Shown here piece after piece: positions 1 through 11,680 of a stretch of DNA of 64,000 nucleotides (position 1 is the stretch's first letter; every line of letters starts with the position of its first letter). The stretch is taken from NCBI RefSeq assembly GCF_035046485.1, contig NC_085138.1, positions 325,868,129 to 325,932,128 on the forward strand, in the 5' to 3' direction. This stretch comes from Aedes albopictus (lineage: Eukaryota > Arthropoda > Insecta > Diptera > Culicidae). The notes under the pieces were generated by a model. It had not been told where the DNA came from. It saw nothing but the letters and a program-made list of their open reading frames with translations, and did no database searches. A program made the position numbers and the translations under genes.

Positions 1-604
1 TACGGAATTTTTCTAAATGTGCGAAACCAAACTTTACTTGCTGCGTAGAAACCCCGGCTCAAACATGTACGTGTTAAAATAGCAAAACTCACTGAATCAC
101 TATACATTTCTTCAAATATTAGTTTCGAAACGATCGGCCGAATCAAAAACTAAAGGTGCGATTATGAACAATTGTAACTATTTTTAAGAGAAAATCAATA
201 CATTTTCGTTATGCATGATCCTAAAATTGGCGAAAAAGGGAAAACTTTATTCATAACATTCTTAAGCAAAGCTTGTCAATTTAAACCTATTATTTTTCTG
301 CGTGCGTATTATCACTCTATCACAATTGTATGTCTGACAATTTGTTGTGTTATTCGTGTAACGATCTATGTATTATTTGGTTGAAAATTTCAAAACAAGT
401 AAAAATAAAAATTTTAAATATTTGATGCAAACTAAAATAAATACATACCTATACAAAACAAGAAAATCATTCTCTAGAAATTATATACCTGGCAACAAAT
501 CCATACTCATGTTCTTTCGTCTCCTCTTTACGCTACCCAGAGAGCTAAATGCGAGAGAGCGCACGAGCCTACGGATAGAGACCGTACTTTGCGTGGCTCT
601 ATAT
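1..604. other. AT-rich DNA, no gene seen
   Basis: I see no gene. The short open frame at 368-658 has no recognisable domain or homology and runs into the tandem repeat that follows. Confidence 0.5.
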
Positions 605-874
605 TCTAAGCCCTGCTACGAACCGTACGTAAACTTTTCGCTTTCGAGCCCTACTTAGCAGCGACCGGTGCGGCTCGCTTCTTTGTTCGGGGCTCTACTT
701 AACGTTAAAACGCTTGATGGAGCCCATGAGTGGGCTTGGTCTAAGCCCTGCTACGAACCGTACGTAAACTTTTCGCTTTCGAGCTCTTCTTAGCAACGAC
801 CGGTGCGGCTCGCGTCTTTGTTCGTGGCTCTACTTAACGTTAAAACGCTTGATTGAGCCCATGAGTGGGCTTGG
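605..874. repeat. Two-copy tandem duplication, 135-bp unit
   Basis: The motif TCTAAGCCCTGCTACGAACC starts at 605 and again at 740, and the two copies (605-739, 740-874) are near identical through the phrase ending GGGCTTGGT. They differ at a few bases, so the duplication is recent but not brand new. Confidence 0.85.
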
Positions 875-948
875 TCTTAGAGAACAGACTTTATGATCGG
901 AAGAATGCAAGTAACTTCAACAACAACAAATGCATGAGAGGTACATAC

Positions 949-1208
949 CACAGACAAACAGACGAAATGCCTAGAACAATTTTCGTGAAAATCCATCGCC
1001 CAGTTCACACTACCACTACCTGGTGGAAATGTTTCACGAAACACTGCGTTGTGCAATATCGTCATCGGAAGGCGCTAGTGTGAAACGTCAAACGCAAACA
1101 AAAACGATGGGCACTCTTCTGGTTATGAAAGCCACAACCAAGATTCAAAATGATCGTTAAAGGCGTGGTCAATGAAAATTTCGTCAGTGTTATGTTTGTT
1201 TGTCTGTA
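949..1208. mobile_element. MITE of the CACAGA family, copy A
   Basis: The left end reads CACAGACAAACAGACG and the right end TTTGTTTGTCTGTA, an imperfect terminal inverted repeat. TACATAC flanks both sides (942-948 and 1209-1215), a 7-bp target duplication. There is no coding capacity. Five copies occur in the window. The 7-8 bp duplication suggests hAT-like mobilisation, which is inference. Confidence 0.85.
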
Positions 1209-1608
1209 TACATACCATGACAATGCTCACGAAAAGTAAAAAAATACTACCGCTATGGATAATAAAAATTTTATAGTAATTTTTTTCTTCAGCCAAGCAA
1301 ACAACACCAAACTAGTCAGTTAAAACTAATAAGTGATTTTGTTTATTATAATCTAACGAACAACATGAACAGTCGCGTTCTCAAAGGTCTTCAACTCAAC
1401 GCTCTCTTGTAGACCGTTTGATGAAAAAAAAATGTTCAAAAGAGTTACGAAATCTCACCGAAAGCACCATAGATAAACTAAAAGAGACTGGTTATGCCCA
1501 AATTGAATACAAATTAACGCATTTGCACGTCCTGCCGTCTAGACTTTGACAAACGAGCAATCTGTATATCATCGGTAAAGCAGGGTGCAGGAAGTTCGAA
1601 AACGACAA

Positions 1609-1966
1609 CAATTGAGTTTTTAAATTAAGAAAAATATAATGATTTTTCGATTTTATACGAAAGAGCACCTTTTTCTGAGCCACTATGATTTTTTTCAGAT
1701 TTTTAGAACCTTATTTTGGTACCTAAAATCAATTTCAAAGATTTTTTTTTGAAATCACCTTTTGACAGCTGGGCAACTATTTGACAGCTCCGCCCAGTAA
1801 AAACTGCGACAAGTGGTGATTCGACAAATCGCTCCCATACAAACTTCAAATTGATTTTTAAATAGGTTCCCGGGCTCCAAAATTCATGAAAATTTGGATT
1901 TCGGCTCAGTTTGACATGCAGATTCAGAATATCGAATTATCTCAACACCGGTAAAGAAACCAATTG
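1609..1966. mobile_element. Dispersed ~350-bp repeat, copy 1
   Basis: This copy runs from CAATTGAGTTTTTAAATTAAG to AAAGAAACCAATTG and has short inverted ends. The same body, including GAGCACC and GAAATCACCTTTTGACAGC, recurs at 25527-25877 and 61328-61631. It is non-coding and probably a MITE; the superfamily is not determined. Confidence 0.75.
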
Positions 1967-2283
1967 AGAAATTGCCAGAAGTGCTAGGTGCAGAGAGTCA
2001 TGCCACCAGCGACCTCTGTTTAAAACATTTAATCACGCCCTTTTACAAAAATGCTTTGAAATATACTTCAACATCTATACCCATTCCAATATTTTTAACG
2101 TTGCAAAACACGCTTTCAACATTCATCTTGAAGAAGAGGGAAAACACTTGTCCTCAAATGTAACAGCAAATTAATGAATAAACGACTAATGCGCGGAGGG
2201 CGTGATAAAATCGGAACATTACTGTACATATAATACACATAATACATAATAAAAACAGCTTGTTTTACTCACGCAAGGCCATT

Positions 2284-2921
2284 AACAATAAAATCAGCAT
2301 CAAACTGCGATTTCCGGCCGAAAAAATAATACTAAAAAAATGTATTACTAAATGTGAAAATTGTGAAATGTTCGAATTGTCATAACTTTTTTGTTTATTA
2401 GTTTATCATCACCAAATTTTTATGGTAGATTGCTAATACAATGGACCGTTTTCCCTAAAAAATTACGTCGGTAAAAAGATAGGGTTTTGAAATACATATT
2501 TGAGTTTTTGTGACAAAAATGATATTTTTTAATGTTAAAAAAGATTTTTTTTCACAGTGTATATTTTCTTAGAAATCACCATTTAATTATCTAACTTTGC
2601 TGAACAATAAAATCAGCATCAAACTGCGATTTCTGACCGAAATAATTTACACAGAAAAAATATTTACCAAATGTGAAAATTGTGAAATGTTTGAAATGTT
2701 ATAACTTTTTTGTTTATTAGTTTACCATCACCAAATTTTTATGGTAGATTGCTAATACAATGAACCGTCTTCCCTAAAAAAATTACGTTGGTAAAAAGAT
2801 AGGGTTTTGGGATATTTGAGTTTTTGTGACAAAAATGATATTTTTTAATGTTAAAAAAGATGTTTTTTCACAGTGTATATTTTCTTAGGAATCACCTTTT
2901 AGTTATCTAACTTTGCTGAAA
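2284..2921. repeat. Two-copy tandem duplication, 319-bp unit
   Basis: The phrase AACAATAAAATCAGCATC occurs at 2284 and 2603, and the following ~300 bp match with scattered substitutions and small indels. Both units end with the phrase TTATCTAACTTTGCTGAA. It is AT-rich and non-coding. Confidence 0.85.
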
Positions 2922-3324
2922 AATTCATAGCAATCGAACGAACCATTTTGGCTGTGCAGATTTATGAATATTTTTTAACTATTTTCACATACACCCTTTT
3001 GAAAAGTTAGTTGTGATTCAAAATAAAAATTTGATATCGAAAAATGGCGATTTAGATGGAACTGGAAAACTGTGCAAAGTTTCAGTTCAATAGAAAATCA
3101 TGAATTAAAAAATTGCCTTAATTTTGATGCTGTAGCTTGAAATCGCTCATAGCGATTTCGACCACTGTTACGGGTATAGACCAGAGGTTCGTAAAAAAAT
3201 TTCTTCAGAAAGAATCCTGAGGCGAACGATTTGTAAGATTGAATTTCAAATCGTCCAAACACCTAGGCAAGAATATCTCAAGATATCTCAAGAGATATCT
3301 GGGTAATTGTTCTATGTTCATGAT

Positions 3325-3958
3325 CAGTGGCGTCGCGTAACCTCACTTTTTACCTGTGCACCAAGTATGAATTCTTGATTTTTTTGAACAAATTTGTTTG
3401 TAATAAATTAGAAAATTACGAGAATAGATGCTTTCACTCATTTCCAGGCTTGATAATCCTCCTCGAAATCAAAAGAGTTTTGCAACATGCTCTAGAGCGG
3501 TGTTTTGCTTTTGCCTCGTCGCGAGGGAGCGAACGAACCCCGAACAAGGAGGCAATAAAAACTGAGCGAGGAAGAGGGGAACGAAAAAAGAGCCAATGAT
3601 TATTTCGGGTTTTTGAGTGCGATTTTCGCCTCGAGAGTCTTTTTTTTGTATGGGAGTGGAACTCGCGAGAGCTTTTTGAGTGTGAATGGACGTGAGAAAC
3701 ACAACAAGCAATTATGAGTGTTGGACGAACTCCTCGCTGCGCGGCAAGCTCGCGCTCGGTGCCTTGAGGATTTGTGTTGTGATTTCTGAGTTTTATTTTC
3801 ACTCCTCAGAAAATCGCCAAAATCGCTTCCTCATTTTCTCGCGAGGGAGTTCCTGTCAAGCCTGCTCATTTCTATTTCGATTTTGATCATACATCCCCTG
3901 CAATAGCAAGTTTTAGGGTCGGTGCACAGGTAAAAAGTGAGGTTACGCGACGCCGCTG
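3325..3958. mobile_element. hAT-like non-autonomous DNA transposon
   Basis: A ~38-bp terminal inverted repeat starts CAGTGGCGTCGCGTAACC on the left and CAGCGGCGTCGCGTAACC on the reverse complement of the right end. It is flanked by a perfect 8-bp duplication, TTCATGAT, at 3317-3324 and 3959-3966. An 8-bp duplication and a CAG-G-G start are hAT hallmarks. The 634-bp interior is GC-richer than its surroundings and has no transposase. The open frames inside look accidental. Confidence 0.9.
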
Positions 3959-4152
3959 TTCATGATGAAACTTCTTGGTGTTCAGGATATTCTAGAATGT
4001 CGATAAAGTCTCAAACTCAATTACTCATATTGTTTCCTAGTAGAGGAGTAGGTTTACAATAACTTTTCGGAAATTTGTTAACTTTCATCGAGAGAGTGAT
4101 TTTATACAGCCATGTTCGTGGTCATGTATGACCACTCTGATCCTAAAGGGTT

Positions 4153-4275
4153 AGGGGAATCAACGTATTTTGAACACAGTTACGCCAATATATTTTGGAC
4201 ACTTCCATTTGTTTTTGCCGTAAGTGTCCAAAAAATACTGGCGCGTTGCTGTGTCCAAAATATGTTGATTCCCCT
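4153..4275. mobile_element. Hairpin MITE, GGGGAATCAAC family copy 1
   Basis: The whole ~120 bp is an imperfect palindrome, beginning AGGGGAATCAACGTATTTTG and ending CAAAATATGTTGATTCCCCT, with a spacer near CCATTTGTTTTTGCC. TA dinucleotides flank it. A relative lies at 14874-14996. Confidence 0.8.
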
Positions 4276-4276
4276 A

Positions 4277-5710
4277 CCGTAACAGTACGTTTCGTTGTTT
4301 CGTTACATATTTAAATACGAAGTATGTTTCTCGAGATTATACTTTATAAATACCAGCTGTGCCAGAACCAACCAATATTATTTTAAAGCATCAGCTTTAT
4401 TTATTATTTGTCCATTTCTTGGACATAAATTGATAAATGCTTCCATTCATTTGCCCCGAAAACTAACAATCACTCAATTCTTCGATGCACATTATACCTA
4501 CACCAACGGAAAATCTGTTATCAATTTGTGCAAGCAAACAAACCGAATTGAATAAAAGGCCTTTGTCATGTCATGCTGCAAACGAAACTGTTAAAACTCG
4601 ACCACCAACAATCAATCTGAAACGCGATAACACAGATATTTTTTTTATTCACGTGCGAGCATCAAATAAACAACTCACCTTTCGATCGTCACAGCGCACG
4701 ATTCCCCAAGCTCACGCCTTTGCACAGTTTGACACTATCTCTGCCCCTGGTCTGGTTTCGTTGTCGCCAGAATTATTTTAAAATTTTAAATATACACCAC
4801 TCGATTGATGTGATCGATCACTAATGAAGAACACTCGACAACACGTTGTACGTAGAAACTACGGCAACAATACGCACATTGAAATTCAAATCATCACCAA
4901 GCTGGTACTGTGGCGGTGCTGTATAGGGTCATTTCCCGAGGTTCTTCACAAACTGCGACACCTTACTGCGCCTTCTTCTTTCCATATAGACACACTGTAT
5001 ACACTCATCTTCAGTTTCCTGTTTTCGGTTTCAAACTCTTCCAAGACCGCGCCTCGCTTCTTCAATTACACGACGACGGCGGCTTGACCGTCCGTCCGTC
5101 CGTCTCACACCGTGGATGATGATGGTCGTTGGCTGGTTACAGAGACATCAATCTGTTCTGTACACTACTGATCGGACGGAGAAGGAGTTGTTGAGCGACA
5201 ATGGCGCGGCGAGGGCCGGTATGAGTATTGAGTATAGCCGCGGCGAAGAAGATTACGGACCAATCGACGCTATGTATGTACTTTTCTGTGTATAAGCAAC
5301 CAGAGAACAGAATACGTATATTAGGTTATTTATCGAAGCCAATTGAGTCGGAACGTTGGCGGCGGCTGAACTGACGACGACTGTGTATACTTGTAATATT
5401 TAACTGGATGATGTTGCACAGAAGAACGGATCCCGAAGGCAGATTTAAAAGTGAATTGGACTTTTTGTTTAACTCAAGTGGGGCATTTAGTTTTGGTATG
5501 ATAAGTTTACTCGTTAGAAGCAAGCATTCTCCATTGTGAATCAATACTACAAGTGTAGAAGTGGACTGAACTGTTGGTACCAATAATGCGAGATTTTAAC
5601 AAAAGAAGGTAAAGAAGGATTTTTTGACCTACATGCAATTTTAAACTACAAAAAAGAGAGTGATTTCGCCTAGGGCGAAATTTCTAAACGCTATTTAATA
5701 ACCTATATAA
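4277..5710. other. No gene seen; GC-richer patch at ~4900-5290
   Basis: No coding exon can be supported. The part from about 4900 to 5290 is less AT-rich, contains a CCGT run near 5090 and a CGG/GGC-rich patch near 5200. That composition is common in insect promoters or 5' untranslated exons. No TATA box, splice pair or protein is convincing. Confidence 0.35.
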
Positions 5711-5880
5711 AGGAACTTACGTATTTTCGGCAGTATTGTTCTCTTCGTCATGGGGGTTATGAAACCTGTTGGTCTGAGAGTTGGCCTGAAATCCTTCCTG
5801 CCCAAATTTCAGGCAATTCGGCCTACAAAAGGCCTTGACTAAGAGAACAAACCTGCCGATAATACCCTTCGTCACCATAC
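5711..5880. mobile_element. MITE-like repeat, GGAACTTACG family copy 1
   Basis: The left end reads GGAACTTACGTATTTTCGGCA followed by TTGTTCTCTTCGTCATG; the right end reads GAGAACAAACCTGCCGATAA, an imperfect inverted copy. The same family occurs inverted at 16757-16942. Confidence 0.65.
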
Positions 5881-6117
5881 ATAGTTTTGTTTAGATGCAA
5901 GCAAACTAAACCTTTAATTGAATCCGGCTAAGCCCGAGAACGACATATTAGTTAAATTTACATATTGATAATTTTACATATTTGGAAAGATAGGCAGGGA
6001 GGCTGTTCTCCAACTTCAACTCCAACTCAAAACAAAAGGGCACCGTGACCCTAACATGGAGCCCCCTGGTATTTTATTATCAAACATTGGAGTAAATCAC
6101 ATCAAAATCTGATCATA

Positions 6118-6411
6118 CACACTAAGATCAGCTCGGTATTTTTCCCATCTTTTTACTGAGTTCTCAACAGCAGATTTAACTCGGTACGCTCGGTTATTTA
6201 TTTTGCGGATATTCTGTAAATGAGTTACCGAGCTCAGCTCACAAACTGTCAAAAGTTACTGAAGCACGGTAAATATCGTTACTGGTGAACGGTAAATACG
6301 ATTACCGAGTGTACCGAAATAAATCTGCTGTTGAAAACTCAGTAAAAAGATGGAAAAAATACTGAACTCAGTGAAAAAATTACTGAGCTGGAACATCTGA
6401 ATCTTAGTGTG
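6118..6411. mobile_element. Palindromic MITE with TA target site
   Basis: The ends CACACTAAGATCAGCTC and (reverse complement) CACACTAAGATTC are flanked by TA at 6116-6117 and 6412-6413. The inner arms repeat CTGAGTTTTCAACAGCAGATTTA in inverted form. TA target sites and a CACACT start suggest a Tc1/mariner-type MITE. Confidence 0.8.
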
Positions 6412-7312
6412 TAAGTGGAAAACCTCAAAATGATGTTATTGGGTTTTCCGTTGTGTTTTTGCCAAGTGTAGTTATCGTGTAATCGTTTGACAGCTAAGCA
6501 GTGTACAAATGTTTTGTTTACGCTTATCAGATTCAGAAGAGGTTAAGTGAAGCTGAAGTTTAGCCGTTTTCTTTGATATAACTCACAGCGCGTGCTAGTT
6601 TTGACCGTACAAAGTGAATGAAATTGATAGTCAATCAATTCAACAATGCAGTTTGTTAAAGAAGGTTAATGTTGTTATTCTGTTAATTTGAAACCCAAAC
6701 AAATTGACGTTGAATTTACATACAATATATGAAAATATTGAAAAAAAATATTTGATGGAATCCTTTACCGTACATTCAAAATGAAATAAGTTGATTTTCC
6801 GGTTGTTTCCGGAAAATCTGCGTTTAGTGTATGATAAAACTATTGTTCCTCTTTCAAATGCAGAAAGAAAACCTTCCGGATGTGTCCGATTTCAAAAGTT
6901 GCAACACTTCGAAAAAATCGTGATAATTATATTATTATATGATATTATTTGCCTTAAAACACTATTTGGCCCTCTGAACGTATTTTTGATGAAAACTAGA
7001 ACTCAACAGCTTTCAAGCAAAAAAAAAGAAGTTTAAAATCGGTCAACTGGTTCAAAAGTTGTGATTTTTTGAAAAATTTTAGTTTCGAAAAATCTTGACT
7101 TTTACAATCATAAAATTCGTCACCCTAATGACGAAATAAAAAAATACGAAAACTATGAAATACGTTTCATTACTAATTTGGGTTACATTTGGGTTGTGAA
7201 AATGCGTCAAAATAATTTTGATCAGTTTTGATGTACTAGGTGCTCCACTGTGCGAAGCCGAAAACACCAGCGGTCATCGGTAGTGATCGCTTCAACTATT
7301 TGAGAATAACAC

Positions 7313-7569
7313 CACAGAGAAACAGACGTAACACTTAGAACAAATTTCATTGAAACACATCGTCACGAAAACATAATCGCCCAATGCTAAACGTACTGTG
7401 TTTGGCCGGGCCGTCACTAGATGCCGGTAGTGAGCAAACGTCAAACAGGAGCAAAAACGATACCAGCGCCGCGAGTGGTCAATCGACCTACTACTGAATA
7501 TTTGAATCAACCGTTAAAAAAGTGATCGTCGATTGGAGGCGATGAGAGTGTGACGTCTGTTTCTCTGTG
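7313..7569. mobile_element. MITE of the CACAGA family, copy B
   Basis: Terminal inverted repeats are CACAGAGAAACAGACGT and ACGTCTGTTTCTCTGTG. ATAACAC flanks both sides (7306-7312 and 7570-7576). It is 257 bp and non-coding. Confidence 0.9.
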
Positions 7570-7579
7570 ATAACACCAT

Positions 7580-7702
7580 GAGCCTGTGCATCGTTTTGTG
7601 CTATCTTCCTCGCTCTTTCGGAAAATTTGAAAACGGACGATACAGTAAACGTCAAATTTCCTGTGGGAAAGAGCAAGATAGCATTAAAGGGTGCACAGGC
7701 TC
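7580..7702. mobile_element. Short hairpin MITE, GAGCCTGTGCA ends
   Basis: The ends GAGCCTGTGCA and TGCACAGGCTC are inverted copies; GCTCTTTC and GAAAGAGC pair further in. It abuts the target duplication of the MITE to its left. A related hairpin is at 24729-24884. Confidence 0.7.
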
Positions 7703-7876
7703 ATACGGACCGCCAGTTCCAATGCTTCACAGTAAAACCGCTCAGCACTAAAATGTGTAAGACCTACTCATAAATGCATAATTTCCATACCATTCATAAA
7801 ATGTGTAAGAGTCACAGATTCACAAAATCTGATCCTGCGTCCACAAAATCGTTAAAGTTGATTTTTTTTTCGTATG

Positions 7877-8133
7877 GCAATCTAGCTAGATTTACTAATG
7901 ACCGAACAAAAAAATCTCTCCATACTAAAAGTGCTCGTACACGCTTTGCCCAGACGCCAAATATTTGACCACTTTGACAGAAAAATTTTGGTTAGTTGTT
8001 TGGCTCTGTTTGTCCCTATTCGTTTTTCGAGAGTGACAAATATTTTTGTTTGGCCGGTACACCTGGGTCAAAATTTAACTGTCAAAAGTGGTCGAATATT
8101 TGGCATTGGTCAAAGAGTGTCATACTAGCTAAA
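7877..8133. mobile_element. Palindromic MITE
   Basis: The arms GACGCCAAATATTTGACCACTTTGACAG (about 7951-7980) and CTGTCAAAAGTGGTCGAATATTTGG (about 8081) are inverted copies. CTAGCTAGATTTA-like and TACTAGCTAAATA sequences lie outside them. No target duplication was identified. Confidence 0.6.
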
Positions 8134-9798
8134 TAGTATTATAAAGGGTTGGGCGGGTGTCAGAAAAGACTAAAATTGGTGTTATGAAGTTTGTGAATGA
8201 ACTCTGAAGAGTCCTATACACAGGCGGCCTAATTAATGGTGTAATACAGCTATAGGATGCTAAGGATTGAATGGTGAGGAGTGTAATGGAAACATACCTT
8301 GAACGCAAACCCCCTCCGTACAGAAAATGATTTCTCATTCAATGCGATACAGATCCTAAGAATCTGAATTTTGAATGATTTTACAGAAAACTCAGCTCCC
8401 TTTTGAACACAGTTTATAAATGAGTTTTAGCTCAGAGTTTGTTGTGATTGATCATCCCTAATAAAAATGTATTAGGTATACACTGGCGATTGAGTGAATG
8501 ATTGTACCATTTCGGGTATAATGAAGATAGCCCGAAAGGGTTTTTAAGCACGTTGTATCATATTTTTCTATTAGGGATCATCACAAAACCATCTGAAATT
8601 TTTTTTTCTCTGTGCCTTATACTGAATATCATACAATACACAAAATGAAAATCCTCACCGCTATTCTGCAGGTGTTCAGCCATTTGGCCGAATGAGTAAT
8701 TTGGCTGAATGCCGATTGGCCGAATTGAAATCAATAGAATTCAGAAGAACTTTTTGACGTGCTAGCTGTCAATATGATCATCAGAATTATTTCCTTCTTC
8801 ATAGGCAATTCTTTCTAATTTAACCATTCAGAGATTAACTGGCGCTGAAACTGCCATTATTTTATCAGAGATTTATCCTTTTTTTGAAACAGACTCTTCA
8901 AATTACTATTTCGGCGAAATGGCGTTCGACCAAATGGCATTTGGTCAAGGGACTCGGAACCTATTCTGCATGTTGTCCCACTGTCTGATAAATTTGAAAA
9001 GGCAGAATGTACATATGAGCTCGCATATCAGCATAGCTTGAAAACAAGCTGAATATATTTCATCGCAGTCCCATAACGAAAATCATCCTATTTTAGTTTG
9101 GCCTTTCATTTTGCTGTTGGCGCACCAGTTCAAGATAGTAAAACAAAAACAAAACAAACAAGTGTAGCGGTCGAAGTGGTCACAGTGAAGAGCTTCAAGT
9201 TGTCGGCAGAAAGTATAGCGGCTTGATTCCAATGAATAGTAAGGTAGTGGGCACCCTAGTTATAAGGAATTATTGAGTATGTTTTTTGTGGAAAATTTTC
9301 AATAAAGTGCACCTATGTCTACGAAAAATTTTGATTGATTATTGTTTTTAAATATTTTCGAAAAAAAAATGTCATAATGCTTTTCATAGAGGTCTTATTC
9401 TATTCAGTTGTGATAAAATTCTTCTTCAAATATCCTAGAAAAAAAAATCAATCACAATCAATGGTTGTATTGTAATATTTCTTTTTTTAGGGGAAGAGAA
9501 GGAGAAGAGTTGAATCGAAACTGAAGAGAATAGCTCCTATATGAACAGCATTAGATTTTATAATTACTTTTATTTACATTTGAACCACGAAACTGGATAG
9601 ATTTTGAATAACATTATAACATTATATTGGAAACATTGATTGATTTCCTTATCACTTGTTTTGATAAGGCATTTTTCATTGAATTTATGACGAGGATTTT
9701 CGTTCCGTGTAGCCGCTAAAGGTAGCCTGCAGGCCTCCTCATGAGGAGTACAAGGGAGCCCTCCACAGTATTACGCCATTACTGCGCTAACTGGATCA
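8134..9798. other. Non-coding, no gene seen
   Basis: It is AT-rich DNA with weak self-similarity: repeated TTTGGCCGAAT-like motifs at about 8670-8950. I find no coding exon or RNA gene. Confidence 0.45.
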
Positions 9799-10016
9799 AT
9801 ATTGTCGGGCCGCCACCAAACCGGACTTCGCACAATCAAGTCGCGACGCGACCCAACTCGCGACGTTTTTAAATCATGTCAAAGCTAGTGCGCATCCTTC
9901 CCGTTGTTGTCAGCAACACAGCGCACTAGATGCGAAACAGTTGCGACACTTGTGGACCAAGAAAATGGCAATTTTTGATTGAATGTCGGTCTTGATTCCA
10001 ACCGGATAGACAATAT
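9799..10016. mobile_element. 218-bp repeat with ATATTGTC ends, copy 1
   Basis: It starts ATATTGTCGGGCCGCC and ends CCGGATAGACAATAT, giving a short inverted terminus. A nearly identical 218-bp copy in the same orientation lies at 44634-44851. Inside it are AGTGCGCA and GCGCACTAG, which can pair. It has no open frame and is probably a MITE. Confidence 0.8.
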
Positions 10017-10293
10017 GGTGCAGTGGGAAGTGTATCGTGCATCTGCGAAATGATTAGCAGCCCTTCTTTAAGCACAGTCTGTGGTTTCGTCTAGTGCCTA
10101 TAGGATTTCAATTGAAGCATTTTACACAGTGTATTCTGTCTGTGATATTCTTTTGTGCATTCTGACAACTTTTGTTCCCACCTGATGAGCCATTGACAAA
10201 GGTAAATTGAAATAATTGTAGTTGTTGGCTATTTTCCGTCTGATATGACGGGATTTACCGCATATGGCGAAGTAAACCAGTTGTGAGATTTTT

Positions 10294-10533
10294 ATCTGTT
10301 TTATTGATGTTTCTCGGTGAGCCAAAGAAAACTATTGGTTTAACGTTGTGACGGTTTAGCTTACTGTTTTCGTTCAGTCATCCTCAGACAATTTCGATCA
10401 CCGCAGTAACTTTCACCTCCTTTACTGCTGGGCTATCACGTACCTTCTAAGGAAAGAAAACAGTAAGCCGAAACGTCACAACGTTAAACCAATAGTTTTC
10501 TTTGGCTCACCGAGAAACATCAATAAAACAGAT
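10294..10533. mobile_element. Foldback MITE, ~77-bp arms
   Basis: The left arm (10294-10371) and right arm (10456-10533) are near-perfect inverted copies, starting ATCTGTTTTATTGATG and ending CATCAATAAAACAGAT. The spacer is about 84 bp. Confidence 0.85.
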
Positions 10534-10906
10534 ACAGTGCCGATTCGCTCGTTGGCTGCTCGTTAGATGGGCTGTCTTGATAGTTGGATGTTCACTGGTT
10601 GGAGCAAAACCCAACTAATAAGCAATGTCAAAATCGATGTCAAACCGAGTTTGACGTCTGACCGCCGTCGCATCGCAGCTCCTATATACAGAGCGTTTGT
10701 TCAAGTATGTGAATGTTTCGTGACGTATTTCTCGTCACTTGCGTGTGTCTAGAGCATTTTTATCAGTTGTCAGTTGCCCTAACGAACGAACACGATTCGT
10801 TAATCGGGGCGAAGTCGTGACCCAATCAGTGAATCCAGAATCCAGGCTGTAAATATTAGTTAACGGTGACAGATTTTTGACAATAGATTTTGCATAACAG
10901 ACTCTT

Positions 10907-10956
10907 AACATTTATTGGCATACTATAGACTCTATAGTATGCCGATAAATGTTATC
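10907..10956. repeat. Short perfect-looking hairpin
   Basis: TAACATTTATTGGCATACTA is followed within a few bases by its near-exact inverse, TAGTATGCCGATAAATGTTA. It may be a MITE relic; nothing suggests a terminator role in this eukaryotic context. Confidence 0.6.
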
Positions 10957-11481
10957 ATCTTTTTGTTCTTATTTGATGCTCGGTCAACTTTACCGCGGAC
11001 TCAAGGTTTTCATATTTAAGCTTAGTTTCTTGTTGCCAAGTAGAGCGCTCAAGTAAAATTCCACCTTTTTCCGCAAGTAATTTTGACAACTGATCCAGTA
11101 TGAGGAGAAACGTTACTTTTTTACGGAATAATAGCGCGGATTATTTTTCCGCAAGGAAAAGCGACAGCTCCATTTGATTCGCACGGGAGGCATTACGAGT
11201 TTTACACTTTTTTCCTTACTTGCCATCTGCGAACTGCACAAGTGATTAGGAAGCGGAATCATTACTTCTCTTATTTTTTTTGCACAGTACGTACGAAGTG
11301 GAAACTAGCCATTAATTATTTTAATCTTCTTATATCGAGCTCTACAGGGTAGGTATTTTGAACATTTTCGATTTTTTTTTCTCTTTGCAGGGTTATAGTT
11401 GTGACTATTTAACATATTTGAAAATTGCTTGCCCAATGTTCAAAAATAAAAAATAGTGAAATCAAAAACCGAAATCGTGAA

Positions 11482-11680
11482 GCGGACCTGGTCTGATGAT
11501 TAGAGCACGTGACTATCACGCTGAGGACCTCGGATCGAATCCGACCCCCGACAAACTCACAGAATGTGAGTTCTTCCTTCAGAAGGGAAGTAAAGCTGTG
11601 GGTTCCGAGACGAACTAGCCCCATGCTAAAAGTCTCGTTAATACAGATTATAAAAACGAAATTGAACAACAAAAAACTGT
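11482..11680 (+). mobile_element. tRNA-derived SINE, copy 1
   Basis: The head GCGGACCTGGTCTGATGATTAGAGC resembles a Pol III A box. GGATCGAATCC about 35 bp later matches the B box. The body (GGAAGTAAAGC, then GTCTCGTTAATACAGA) is shared with the copy at 53573-53744. The 3' end fades into an A-rich tail. It is a SINE, not a tRNA gene, because the cloverleaf arms do not close. Confidence 0.8.

Noticed and set aside
3434..3802. 122-codon minus-strand frame as a transposase
   Set aside because: Low-complexity Ser/Arg/Lys sequence without a hAT dimerisation or catalytic motif; it is interior of a non-autonomous element.
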